DNA from: Candidatus Gastranaerophilales bacterium
GTDB lineage: Bacteria > Cyanobacteriota > Vampirovibrionia > Gastranaerophilales > Gastranaerophilaceae
Assembly (NCBI GenBank): GCA_944325825.1
Contig: CALVBP010000006.1
Span: 21,129-85,128, forward strand
DNA length: 64,000 bases
Direction of reading: 5' to 3'
The notes under the pieces were generated by a model. The model ran no database searches and was not told the DNA's origin. It saw nothing but the letters and a program-made list of their open reading frames with translations. The position numbers and the translations under genes were made by a program. This document shows positions 17,439-25,258 of the stretch, one piece after another (the first letter of the stretch is position 1; each line of letters opens with the position of its first letter).

Positions 17439-18945
17439 AAAGACGAGAAAACTTCTAATAATATTTACAGCACTCGTAGCATTCTCTGGATTAGGGGTAT
17501 CTGCAGCAGAAAATGCAGCCGCTAAACCTCTGGCCCTTAGAGCTGAAACGAATACAGTGAATATGGAGATGGTTATCAAAGATAACTTTGTAAAAGCCAA
17601 ATTTGCTTCTGCTGAAAACAGGTTCTTACAAGGGAATGTTAAAGCTTCACATGATGACTTTGCAGACCTTGTTTCAAGAGCGGTACATGATGATTATGTT
17701 TTTCTTGTCTATGGAATAAAAATGGCTGAATACGGTTTTTTCGACCTTTCTGATGCCTTGTTTAAAAGACTGGATACTAATAACTTCACTTCAAATTATG
17801 TTAAAGATATAAAGAAATTTTATTATCCTTCCGGCATGGTAGAACCTAAAGATTTAATATACTATGCCGATGCATATTCAAGTATTGTTTACAATAATAT
17901 GGCAATAGAAACAACATCAGAACTCCTAAATAATTCCAATACTACTGACAGCGATTATAAAAATTATTTAATTGCGCTTGGGTTTTACAAGTCAAACAAT
18001 CTGCAACAAGCTTTAAAATACATTAATTCCGCAATTGTACAGAATGATAACAATATTAACTATAAAATTTTAAAAGCTAAAATATTGGCTGATTCCAACA
18101 AATCAAAACAAGCTGTTAAAGCACTGAAAGAAATAAAGAAAACAGAATTCTTAACAGTAGATTTTCAGGAAAAAATTCGTGCTATTGAAGAGTATGTAGA
18201 ATACAAAATTGCCAAAGATGAGCCGCTTAAAGATTACCATTTATCTTACTATTATCATCTTCAAGGGAAAAGTCTCTTAGCAACAAAGGTTTTGCAGGCA
18301 TCAATTTTACAAGCAAAGCAATATACACCGCAAATTTTCGGGCTACTGGGAAGAATATATTATGAATGTGATGAACCTTTAAGAGCTCAAGAGTTTGCGC
18401 AAAGAGCTTATAAAGAAGATAAAAATACCTACCTCGCAGCACTTACATTAGCTGATATAAGCTATGATGAAAGAAAATATGAAGATGCGCTTAAATACTA
18501 TAAGACCGCTAAAAAACTTTCAAAAGAGAATGATGCAGCTATCGGAATTGCAAAAACATATTTGGCTTTAGAAAATAATAAAAAATCTAAAAAATTGTAT
18601 GAAAAATTATTAAAAAAAGACGGACTGGATGAGGATTTACTGATTGGTTCACTAAAGGTATTTCCGCAAAGAGCTGATGATTATCTTGCCAGAATTGCTT
18701 CGGTAGATATTTCTAATAATGAAATCTGGCTCGGATTAGCAAACCTTGCATTGAGAGACGGTAATGTTTCTATGGCTGAAACATATCTAAACAATTCTTA
18801 TTATATTGACGAAAATAACTTTAAATATTATTATTATTTAAGTTTAGTACTACGTGCTAAAGGAAATATAGAACAGTCTAATCAATCACTTATCAGGTGC
18901 TCAAGATTAGATTCGGACTACGCATCAAAGGTCAATCTGGATTAA
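17431..18945 (+). CDS. exported TPR-repeat protein, 504 aa
   Basis: The protein has a basic-hydrophobic signal peptide (MNKKTRKLLIIFTALVAFSG...VSA) and then about 480 residues of helical repeats. Tetratricopeptide-like helices are clear from about 160 to 460 (for example LKYINSAIVQNDNNINYKIL and DALKYYKTAKKLSKENDAAI). TPR arrays are protein-binding scaffolds; here the protein should lie in the periplasm. It overlaps the HD-GYP gene by eight bases and is followed seven bases later by a response regulator, so it could be a periplasmic input or target of the same pathway. No catalytic residues are seen. Confidence 0.87.
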   Translation: MNKKTRKLLIIFTALVAFSGLGVSAAENAAAKPLALRAETNTVNMEMVIKDNFVKAKFASAENRFLQGNVKASHDDFADLVSRAVHDDYVFLVYGIKMAEYGFFDLSDALFKRLDTNNFTSNYVKDIKKFYYPSGMVEPKDLIYYADAYSSIVYNNMAIETTSELLNNSNTTDSDYKNYLIALGFYKSNNLQQALKYINSAIVQNDNNINYKILKAKILADSNKSKQAVKALKEIKKTEFLTVDFQEKIRAIEEYVEYKIAKDEPLKDYHLSYYYHLQGKSLLATKVLQASILQAKQYTPQIFGLLGRIYYECDEPLRAQEFAQRAYKEDKNTYLAALTLADISYDERKYEDALKYYKTAKKLSKENDAAIGIAKTYLALENNKKSKKLYEKLLKKDGLDEDLLIGSLKVFPQRADDYLARIASVDISNNEIWLGLANLALRDGNVSMAETYLNNSYYIDENNFKYYYYLSLVLRAKGNIEQSNQSLIRCSRLDSDYASKVNLD

Positions 18946-18952
18946 AGTAACT

Positions 18953-19603
18953 ATGAAAAGTAATATTTTAATAGTTGAAGATCATGAATTAACAAGGTTT
19001 GGTTTAAAGACAGCCTTTGAATCTTGTGATTTTATTGAAAACATTTATGAAGCTGAATCTGCCGAAAAAGCCCTCGAAATAGTTAAGAATACGGCTATTG
19101 ATTTAGTTATTATGGATTTAGGACTTCCGGGAATGGATGGAATTGAAGCTTCCAGGCTCGTAAAAAGTCATAATAGAGAAATAAAAATTGTTGTACTTAC
19201 GTCTCATAATGATGTACAGGAAGTTTTAAACTGTTTAAAAGCCGGAGCTAATGCTTATTGTTCAAAAGAAATAAATCCGATAAGACTAACTCAGGTTGTG
19301 CAATCAGTTCTGGACGGAGCTTCTTGGTTTGACCCAAGTATTGCTCATATTGTTCTTGAAGCAGCTTCAAAATCATCTCAGACGCCCGAAAAGCCGCTTC
19401 CGGAAAAAGATTACGGACTAACTTCTCGTGAAACTCAAATTTTGAAACTAATTACAGAAGGTTATAGTAATAATGAAATCGCAAATACCCTCTTTGTTAG
19501 TATAAATACCACAAAAGCACATGTTGCAAGTATATTACAAAAGCTGGAAGTTGATGACAGGTTACAAGCAGCGTTAAAAGCTTTAAAGGAAGGATTGGTG
19601 TAA
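18953..19603 (+). CDS. NarL/FixJ-type response regulator
   Basis: The 216-residue regulator has an N-terminal receiver domain (acidic pair in ILIVEDHEL, phospho-acceptor Asp55 in VIMDLGLPGMDG, switch Thr/Ser in VVLTSH, Lys in YCSKEI). A LuxR-type helix-turn-helix follows at about 150-210 (LTSRETQILKLITEGYSNNE). It binds DNA on phosphorylation. It lies seven bases after the TPR gene, and its stop codon touches the GTG of the next regulator. No kinase is adjacent; the histidine kinase at 60992 is a distant candidate partner. Confidence 0.93.
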   Translation: MKSNILIVEDHELTRFGLKTAFESCDFIENIYEAESAEKALEIVKNTAIDLVIMDLGLPGMDGIEASRLVKSHNREIKIVVLTSHNDVQEVLNCLKAGANAYCSKEINPIRLTQVVQSVLDGASWFDPSIAHIVLEAASKSSQTPEKPLPEKDYGLTSRETQILKLITEGYSNNEIANTLFVSINTTKAHVASILQKLEVDDRLQAALKALKEGLV

Positions 19604-20230
19604 GTGGACGGAATAGCTTCAATCCTTGTTGTAGATGATAATCCCAAATTTCTTCAAGATGCACTTCCTATGTATGGATATGATGTTACTATAGCGAAAG
19701 ACGGCTTGGAAGCACTCAAAATCCTATCAGAAAGTAAAGCCGGTTTTGATTTAATACTGCTGGATGTTATGATGCCAAATATGGATGGATGGGATACCTT
19801 AAAAGCTATAAGAAAAAATAAAACGACCGAAAGAATACCGGTTATTATGATTACAGCAGTAAGTGAAGATCAAAAGGTCGTAACAGGATTAAAAATCGGA
19901 GCTGATGATTACATTGTGAAGCCCTTTGTCTTGCCAAATCTTCTCGCAAGAATTGAAGCCGTATTACGAAGGTCTAAATGGCAGCAAGAATCTCATCCGA
20001 AATCGGAAATCTCTTTAAACAGAGGAGCTAATATTGAAGCATTAACCCCTAAAGAGAAAGAAGTTCTTGCTCTGGTCGCAAAAGGAGCCAGCAATCAAGA
20101 AATAGCTGATAAATTATATGTACGAGATGTCACTGTAAAAACGCATCTTAACAGTATCTTTAAAAAGTTAAAAGTTACTAATAGGACTCAGGCAGTGTTG
20201 CTTGCAATCCAGATGAATTTGATTAGTTAG
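19604..20230 (+). CDS. receiver-LuxR response regulator (second of a tandem pair)
   Basis: The 208-residue protein has a receiver with Asp-Asp at 11-12, phospho-acceptor Asp54 (ILLDVMMPNMDGWD), Thr in IMITAVSED and Lys in DDYIVKPF. A LuxR helix-turn-helix follows (LTPKEKEVLALVAKGASNQE). The receiver looks more OmpR/CheY-like while the output is LuxR-type. The start is a GTG immediately following the previous stop codon (TAA-GTG), after GGAAGGATTGG in the upstream gene. The tandem arrangement suggests sequential or hetero-dimeric control of the same target set. Confidence 0.92.
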   Translation: MDGIASILVVDDNPKFLQDALPMYGYDVTIAKDGLEALKILSESKAGFDLILLDVMMPNMDGWDTLKAIRKNKTTERIPVIMITAVSEDQKVVTGLKIGADDYIVKPFVLPNLLARIEAVLRRSKWQQESHPKSEISLNRGANIEALTPKEKEVLALVAKGASNQEIADKLYVRDVTVKTHLNSIFKKLKVTNRTQAVLLAIQMNLIS

Positions 20231-20239
20231 GAGATAAAA

Positions 20240-20761
20240 ATGAAATCAAAAGAAGAATTAGCAGAATTAGTAATAACGGATATTTCAGCTTTTAATGAAG
20301 CAATGACCGGAGAAGCCGCAGATTTAACAGAAACAGACTTTTCAAATTCATCAATTGAGGGCGCTGTATTTAACAATGCCGATTTAACATCTTCGTCCTT
20401 TTCAGATTCCCAGCTAACCGATGTTAAATTTATCAATTGCGACCTAACCTCTGTTGATTTTACAAGGTCAACTATTGTAGAATGCAGCTTTAATGAATCC
20501 GTTTTAAATGGTACTGATTTCAGCTATTCTAAAGTTGACTACTGTAATTTTAATGAATCAGATATGGCAGGGGCCATTTTAAGGGAAGCTGATTTATCAA
20601 CTTCAGATCTTTCTTCCGCTGATAACTTAAATGCATGCAGGTTTGATGATGAAACAGTATGGCCTGACAGTGATTGTTTACCGGAAGATTTTGATTCCAC
20701 TTATTCGGATGATTTATCATCTCTTAAAGATGATGATGACTTTGAACCATCTGATTATTAA
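20240..20761 (+). CDS. pentapeptide-repeat protein
   Basis: The 173-residue protein carries a run of A(D/N)LxX-type pentapeptides from about residue 30 to 135, for example ADLTETDFSNSSIEGAVF and CDLTSVDFTRSTIVECSF, forming a right-handed quadrilateral beta-helix. A very acidic tail rich in Asp/Ser follows (FDSTYSDDLSSLKDDDDFE). Some pentapeptide proteins mimic DNA and bind gyrase, and the acidic tail makes that conceivable, but nothing here proves it. It is last in the signalling operon, nine bases after the second regulator (SD TTAGGAG). Its stop shares TTAA with the convergent gene. Confidence 0.88.
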   Translation: MKSKEELAELVITDISAFNEAMTGEAADLTETDFSNSSIEGAVFNNADLTSSSFSDSQLTDVKFINCDLTSVDFTRSTIVECSFNESVLNGTDFSYSKVDYCNFNESDMAGAILREADLSTSDLSSADNLNACRFDDETVWPDSDCLPEDFDSTYSDDLSSLKDDDDFEPSDY

Positions 20762-21414
20762 ACAAGAAATTTAACCAGATTTAAATGCTTTGTATCGCCA
20801 GTTTCAGTATATTCCAGCTCATAGGGAAATTCTTGTAACTGTTCAGAAATTCTATGTTTGTTGCAAAACATAGATATGTATCTTGAGGGCTTTTTATCAG
20901 GCTTAAAGCCTAATTCTTCATATTTCGAAATTAATTCAAAAGGTCCGTCTGTAATTGCATTGAGATGAATTCCTTTCATATTTAGCTCTTGCGCATCTTT
21001 AAAAAGCTGATAAAACATCGTCTTTCTGAGAGATTTTATTCTTTCATTTATTCTTACTGGAATAGAGCATATACCGTCTAAATTAATTACATTGTAATCT
21101 TTCTGATATGTCATAATTCCACAAATTTTATCCAAAGACACAAAAATATAGCTTGTATTCTCATCCTTAAAGGCTTTGGTAATACAATAATTTAATATAT
21201 TCTGCCACCTGTCTTGCATATTATTTGATAAATCCGGTAAAAGTTTTTTATACCTCACTGTTTCTGCTAATTTCTGCAAAAACGGACGGTCTCCTCTATA
21301 GAGTTTATACAAATCAATTTCCGTAAGCATATTATTAGTAAGGTTGCGGGTTTTTGCAACTTTAATTGCTGAAAAGGACGGATTAAAAGTAGTATTTAAA
21401 AAATCTATTTTCAT
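20758..21414 (-). CDS. GNAT-like N-acetyltransferase candidate with N-terminal NPSFSA motif
   Basis: The 218-residue protein starts MKIDFLNTTFNPSFSAIKVAK. A helical part follows, then a segment resembling a GNAT fold: IFVSLDKICGIMTYQKDYNVI, then a beta strand with SIPVRINERIKSLRKTMFYQL (acetyl-CoA loop position) and a closing ISKYEELGFKPDKKPSRYISM, typical of GNAT C-termini. The classic Q/R-x-x-G-x-G/A loop is poorly conserved, so the assignment is tentative. TTTATATATAC lies just before the ATG and there is no SD. It is convergent with the pentapeptide gene. Confidence 0.7.
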   Translation of the reverse strand: MKIDFLNTTFNPSFSAIKVAKTRNLTNNMLTEIDLYKLYRGDRPFLQKLAETVRYKKLLPDLSNNMQDRWQNILNYCITKAFKDENTSYIFVSLDKICGIMTYQKDYNVINLDGICSIPVRINERIKSLRKTMFYQLFKDAQELNMKGIHLNAITDGPFELISKYEELGFKPDKKPSRYISMFCNKHRISEQLQEFPYELEYTETGDTKHLNLVKFLV

Positions 21415-21489
21415 ACACGTATATATAAATTACCCTATAAAAAGATTTTTTGTTTAATTGTAACAATTAATTTACAATTTCATACCCCC

Positions 21490-21518
21490 TTGTAATATTA
21501 TCGGGTTTGGGTTAAACT
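21490..21518 (+). promoter_or_regulatory. sigma-70-type promoter of rpmB
   Basis: TTGTAA (21490-21495) and TAAACT (21513-21518) are 17 bases apart. A GAAAGAAGGAAA SD region lies before the rpmB ATG at 21553. Confidence 0.6.
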
Positions 21519-21552
21519 GAATTTACACTGGTAGAAAGAAGGAAATATAATT

Positions 21553-21744
21553 ATGTCTAAACAATGTGAAGTATGTGGTAAAAAACCGCTTAAAGCAGCT
21601 AAATTAACATTCTCTCATAAACAAATCGTAAAAAGACAAACTCCTAATTTACAAGAAATCAGAGTAAATGTTAATGGTCAAACTAAGAAAATGACAGTTT
21701 GTACTTCTTGCTTAAAAGCAGGTAAAGTTCAAAAAGCTGTTTAA
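21553..21744 (+). CDS. rpmB: 50S ribosomal protein L28
   Basis: The 63-residue protein matches L28: CEVCGKKPLKAAKLTFSHK at the start and KMTVCTSCLKAGKVQKAV at the end, with SHKQIVKRQTPNLQ between. Both Cys-x-x-Cys pairs are present, so this is the zinc-ribbon form. It is a single gene with its own promoter and terminator. SD AAGGAAA lies seven to ten bases before the ATG. Confidence 0.96.
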   Translation: MSKQCEVCGKKPLKAAKLTFSHKQIVKRQTPNLQEIRVNVNGQTKKMTVCTSCLKAGKVQKAV

Positions 21745-21765
21745 TTTATGCTAAAAATTTTTAAA

Positions 21766-21796
21766 TAAAAAGCCGGAACATAGTTCCGGCTTTTTA
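21766..21796. terminator. bidirectional terminator between rpmB and leuS
   Basis: AGCCGGAAC (21771-21779) and GTTCCGGCT (21783-21791) form a 9-bp stem with loop ATA. An A-run lies on one side and a T-run on the other, so it can stop both converging transcripts. Confidence 0.92.
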
Positions 21797-21797
21797 T

Positions 21798-24287
21798 TTA
21801 TGCTTTTACTACTATATTCACAAGTTTTTTAGGGACAACGATAACTTTAACAATCTCTTTTCCGGTTGTTAACTCTTTAACCTTATCGCTTGAAAGGGCT
21901 AATGATTTCAATTCCTCATTATCAGCACTTTCATCGGCCTCAAGCTTATCTTTAACCTTTCCGTTAACTTGTACAACAAGAGTTATCTTGCTGGCTTTTG
22001 CAAGATTTTCATCCCATTCGCACCAAGGTTCATTATGGATTGAAGTTTCAAAGCCAAGTTCATGCCAGATTTCTTCCGAAAGATGTACGGTTACCGGAGC
22101 CATAAGCTTAATTAAAGATATTACCGCAAAACTGAATACATTTTTATCTTCCTGTGATAATTCAGTTTTCTTACCCTTCCAGTCATAAATAGCATTGGTA
22201 AGCTCTCTATATTTTGAAATCACCGTGTTAAACTGAAAATCATTTGATATATCATTCGTAATACCTTTAATTGCCATATGAACGACTCGAACTAAATCAT
22301 CATTTTCACGTGCAAGCGGAAAATTAAGCTTGTAATTTCTTGTTATATCAGAGAAATTATCACTTACTAATCTCCAAACCCTATTAAGGAATTTGTAGCA
22401 GCCTTCAACACCTGCATCAGACCAGTCAAAATCTCTTGCCGGAGGTGAATCTGAAAGAATAAATAATCTTGCGGTATCAGCTCCGTAATTTTCAAATATC
22501 TCATCCGGATCAACGGTATTTCCCTTTGATTTTGACATTTTAGACCCGTCTTTTAGAACCATACCCTGTGTTAACAGATTCTTAAACGGCTCATCAAAGC
22601 TCAACAAGTCCAAATCTTTAAGTGCTTTCGTAAAGAATCTTGAATATAAAAGATGTAGAATAGCATGCTCAATACCGCCTACATACTGGTCTACCGGAAG
22701 CCATTTATCAACCAGCTCTTTACTAAACGGTTTATTACTGTTTCTTGCATCTGAATATCTTAAATAATACCAGCTTGAACATACAAAGGTATCCATTGTA
22801 TCCATTTCTCTTCTGGCTCTACCTCCGCATACAGGGCAGGTTGTTTCTGCGAAAGTTTTAGATGTTGTTATCGGAGATTTCCCAACAACAGAAAAATCGA
22901 CATCATCCGGAAGCATTACGGGGAGATTTTCTTCCTTTTCCGGAACTATTCCGCATTTATCACAATAAACTACAGGAATTGGAGCTCCCCAGTATCTTTG
23001 TCTGGAAATCAGCCAATCACGTAACCTATACTGGGTTTTAAATTCGCCGAACCCGTTATTGACAGCTTTTTGTGTGATAGCTTTTTTAGCTTCCGTATTT
23101 TTCATCCCGTTAAATTCATTTGAATTTACAAGAACCCCTTCTTCAGTATATGCAGCATCTTTGCAATCAGATGGGTTTTCCGTATTCTGTATAACCACTT
23201 TCATAGGTAAATTATATTTTTTAGCAAAGTCAAAGTCTCTTGTATCATGCGCAGGTACTGCCATAACAGCACCTGTTCCATATTCAACAAGGGCATAATC
23301 AGCCGTCCAGAGAGGGAAGGTTTCGCCGGTGAACGGATTTATACAGTGTGTTCCTAAAGGTACACCGGTTTTCACTCTGTCAGTTGAGAGTCTTTCAATC
23401 TCTGTCATTTTACGAGCATTTGCTCTATATTCATCAACAGCTTGCTTATTTTCTTCGGTTGTTAATTTTTCTATATCTTTGTACTCTGGTGCTACAACAA
23501 GATATGTAATACCATGCACAGTGTCTGGTCTGGTAGTATAGACCGGCACTTCTATTTCTTCCCCGGCTGGTGCATCAATAACTTTAAATCTTAAAATTGC
23601 ACCTTCTGATTTTCCAATCCAGTTCGCCTGCATAGTCTTAACATTGTCTCCCCATCCATCAAGCATATCTAAATCTTGAAGAAGTCTCTCAGCATAATCC
23701 GTAATTTTGAAAAACCATTGGGATAAGTATTTCTTTTCTACAATACTGTCACATCGCCAGCATTTACCGTCAATAACCTGTTCATTAGCAAGAACTGTAC
23801 CACAGCTTTCACACCAGTTAACAGCGGCTTCCTTTTTATATGCTAATCCTTTTTTATATAATTGAAGGAATAACCACTGAGTCCATTTATAATAATCAGG
23901 CTTACAGGTTGTAACTTCCCTTTCCCAATCATAAGAAAGTCCGAGCATCTTGAGCTGTTTTGTCATATAAGCAATATTTTCATCTGTCCATTTTTCAGGA
24001 TTTGCTCCATGTTTCATCGCTGCATTCTCAGCAGGAAGCCCGAAGCTATCCCAGCCAATCGGATGAAGAACATTATATCCTTGTGCTTTCTTAAACCTTG
24101 CAATTACATCAGTTATTGTATAATTTCGCACATGCCCCATATGCAATTTACCTGAAGGATAAGGAAACATTGATAATGCATAATATTTCGGCTTATCACT
24201 ATTATCAGGGGTATGAAAAGCTCTATCTCTTTCCCAAATTGCCTGCCATCTCTTTTCTATTTCCTGCGGAAAATATCCTTCTTTCAT
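21798..24287 (-). CDS. leuS: leucyl-tRNA synthetase
   Basis: The 829-residue class I synthetase has the HIGH-type motif PYPSGKLHMGHVRNYTITD near residue 40 and GSKMSKSKGNTVDPDEI as the KMSKS loop near 575. The CP1 editing domain (TTRPDTVHGITYLVVAPEY) and zinc-like cysteine sets CESCGTV/CWRCD are present. Length is normal. A strong SD (ATGGAGGAATAA) precedes the ATG, which lies 15 bases after a small membrane-protein gene at the end of the flagellar export operon. That makes leuS probably co-transcribed with flagellar genes; an internal promoter cannot be excluded. Confidence 0.97.
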   Translation of the reverse strand: MKEGYFPQEIEKRWQAIWERDRAFHTPDNSDKPKYYALSMFPYPSGKLHMGHVRNYTITDVIARFKKAQGYNVLHPIGWDSFGLPAENAAMKHGANPEKWTDENIAYMTKQLKMLGLSYDWEREVTTCKPDYYKWTQWLFLQLYKKGLAYKKEAAVNWCESCGTVLANEQVIDGKCWRCDSIVEKKYLSQWFFKITDYAERLLQDLDMLDGWGDNVKTMQANWIGKSEGAILRFKVIDAPAGEEIEVPVYTTRPDTVHGITYLVVAPEYKDIEKLTTEENKQAVDEYRANARKMTEIERLSTDRVKTGVPLGTHCINPFTGETFPLWTADYALVEYGTGAVMAVPAHDTRDFDFAKKYNLPMKVVIQNTENPSDCKDAAYTEEGVLVNSNEFNGMKNTEAKKAITQKAVNNGFGEFKTQYRLRDWLISRQRYWGAPIPVVYCDKCGIVPEKEENLPVMLPDDVDFSVVGKSPITTSKTFAETTCPVCGGRARREMDTMDTFVCSSWYYLRYSDARNSNKPFSKELVDKWLPVDQYVGGIEHAILHLLYSRFFTKALKDLDLLSFDEPFKNLLTQGMVLKDGSKMSKSKGNTVDPDEIFENYGADTARLFILSDSPPARDFDWSDAGVEGCYKFLNRVWRLVSDNFSDITRNYKLNFPLARENDDLVRVVHMAIKGITNDISNDFQFNTVISKYRELTNAIYDWKGKKTELSQEDKNVFSFAVISLIKLMAPVTVHLSEEIWHELGFETSIHNEPWCEWDENLAKASKITLVVQVNGKVKDKLEADESADNEELKSLALSSDKVKELTTGKEIVKVIVVPKKLVNIVVKA

Positions 24288-24302
24288 TTATTCCTCCATA
24301 AC

Positions 24303-24653
24303 CTATACATCCACATCGTCATCAGTTTCTGAATCAGGAGCATCCGGTTCAGCTACCGTTTTAGTTAATTTTTCATTAAGCTCCTGAAGGGTAATTGACT
24401 TATCCATCTTCTTTAAAGCATTCAGAACAGCTATTTTATAATCTGCATCGGCCCTATTTTTAGGATTATCCATAATTTCACCGATTTTTTGTCCTAAAAT
24501 TCCCATTACTACAACAGCAGGCACCATTATTGCTCCTGTCGCAATAACCGCGTGCAAATCAACAGAACCAATTTTTACAAAACAAATTGTCCCTATAACC
24601 AACAGCGTAACCGCTATAAAAAAACTTCTTATGCTTTCAGTATACCCGCCCAT
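24303..24653 (-). CDS. small membrane protein of unknown function, 116 aa
   Basis: The protein has two transmembrane helices, about residues 10-28 and 31-50 (GTICFVKIGSVDLHAVIATG between them), followed by a charged cytoplasmic region ending in a very acidic tail (PDAPDSETDDDVDV). I do not recognise the family. Its ATG overlaps the PilZ gene stop (TAATG), so the two are coupled. The position between PilZ and leuS suggests a flagellum- or envelope-linked accessory role, but that is inference. Confidence 0.72.
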   Translation of the reverse strand: MGGYTESIRSFFIAVTLLVIGTICFVKIGSVDLHAVIATGAIMVPAVVVMGILGQKIGEIMDNPKNRADADYKIAVLNALKKMDKSITLQELNEKLTKTVAEPDAPDSETDDDVDV

Positions 24654-25243
24654 TATTTATTAAGATTCTCCATATCTTTTTTCATACAGAACTGCACGAG
24701 AGTCATCTTGTCTATATTGCTCAAGTTAACAAATCTTCCTGATATTGTATAAAGACCGTTATCTCCTTTTTCAACACGTATTAATTGATATTTACATTTA
24801 ATTTCCTGCTCATCACTTAGTTTAATTGTAACTTTGTACGATTTTTCAATATCAATATTTTCTTCTGTTTTTAACTTCATCCCCCCGGCGGATATGTCAA
24901 GAGTTCTTGCTTTATGAACTATATCCTCATATACAAGTTCAATATCCTCAATAAACTTAATACGGGTAAATTTACGTCTTTGCAGGAATCTGTGTTTTAC
25001 AGGATTAGCAATTGAAATAACATTATTTTCCAACTCCTGAATATATGATTCAAAATAAAGATATCCGTTATCCGTGAGAGAATAGAAATCACATATATGA
25101 TTTTTTATAAGCCCTTCCGGCTTATATTTAAGCTCCATTCTAAAGCCTTCCATTGAAACATCCAGAACTTTACCCTTATTGGAGTTTTTAAAATCCTGTG
25201 GCACTATTGTTACCAATTGGTCTTTTTTTATAAGTTCTCTCAT
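24653..25243 (-). CDS. PilZ-domain protein (YcgR-like c-di-GMP effector)
   Basis: The 196-residue protein has a YcgR-like N-terminal beta domain (about 5-85) and a C-terminal PilZ domain (about 90-190). The c-di-GMP-binding residues are visible as R-R-x-x-x-R in LQRRKFTRIKFIED and D-x-S-x-x-G in ARTLDISAGGMKLK. PilZ/YcgR proteins act on the flagellar motor or its control when c-di-GMP is high. It is 15 bases after flhA in the export operon and pairs logically with the HD-GYP protein at 15771. SD AAAGGATA precedes the ATG. Confidence 0.88.
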   Translation of the reverse strand: MRELIKKDQLVTIVPQDFKNSNKGKVLDVSMEGFRMELKYKPEGLIKNHICDFYSLTDNGYLYFESYIQELENNVISIANPVKHRFLQRRKFTRIKFIEDIELVYEDIVHKARTLDISAGGMKLKTEENIDIEKSYKVTIKLSDEQEIKCKYQLIRVEKGDNGLYTISGRFVNLSNIDKMTLVQFCMKKDMENLNK

Positions 25244-25258
25244 TAGAATATCCTTTCT

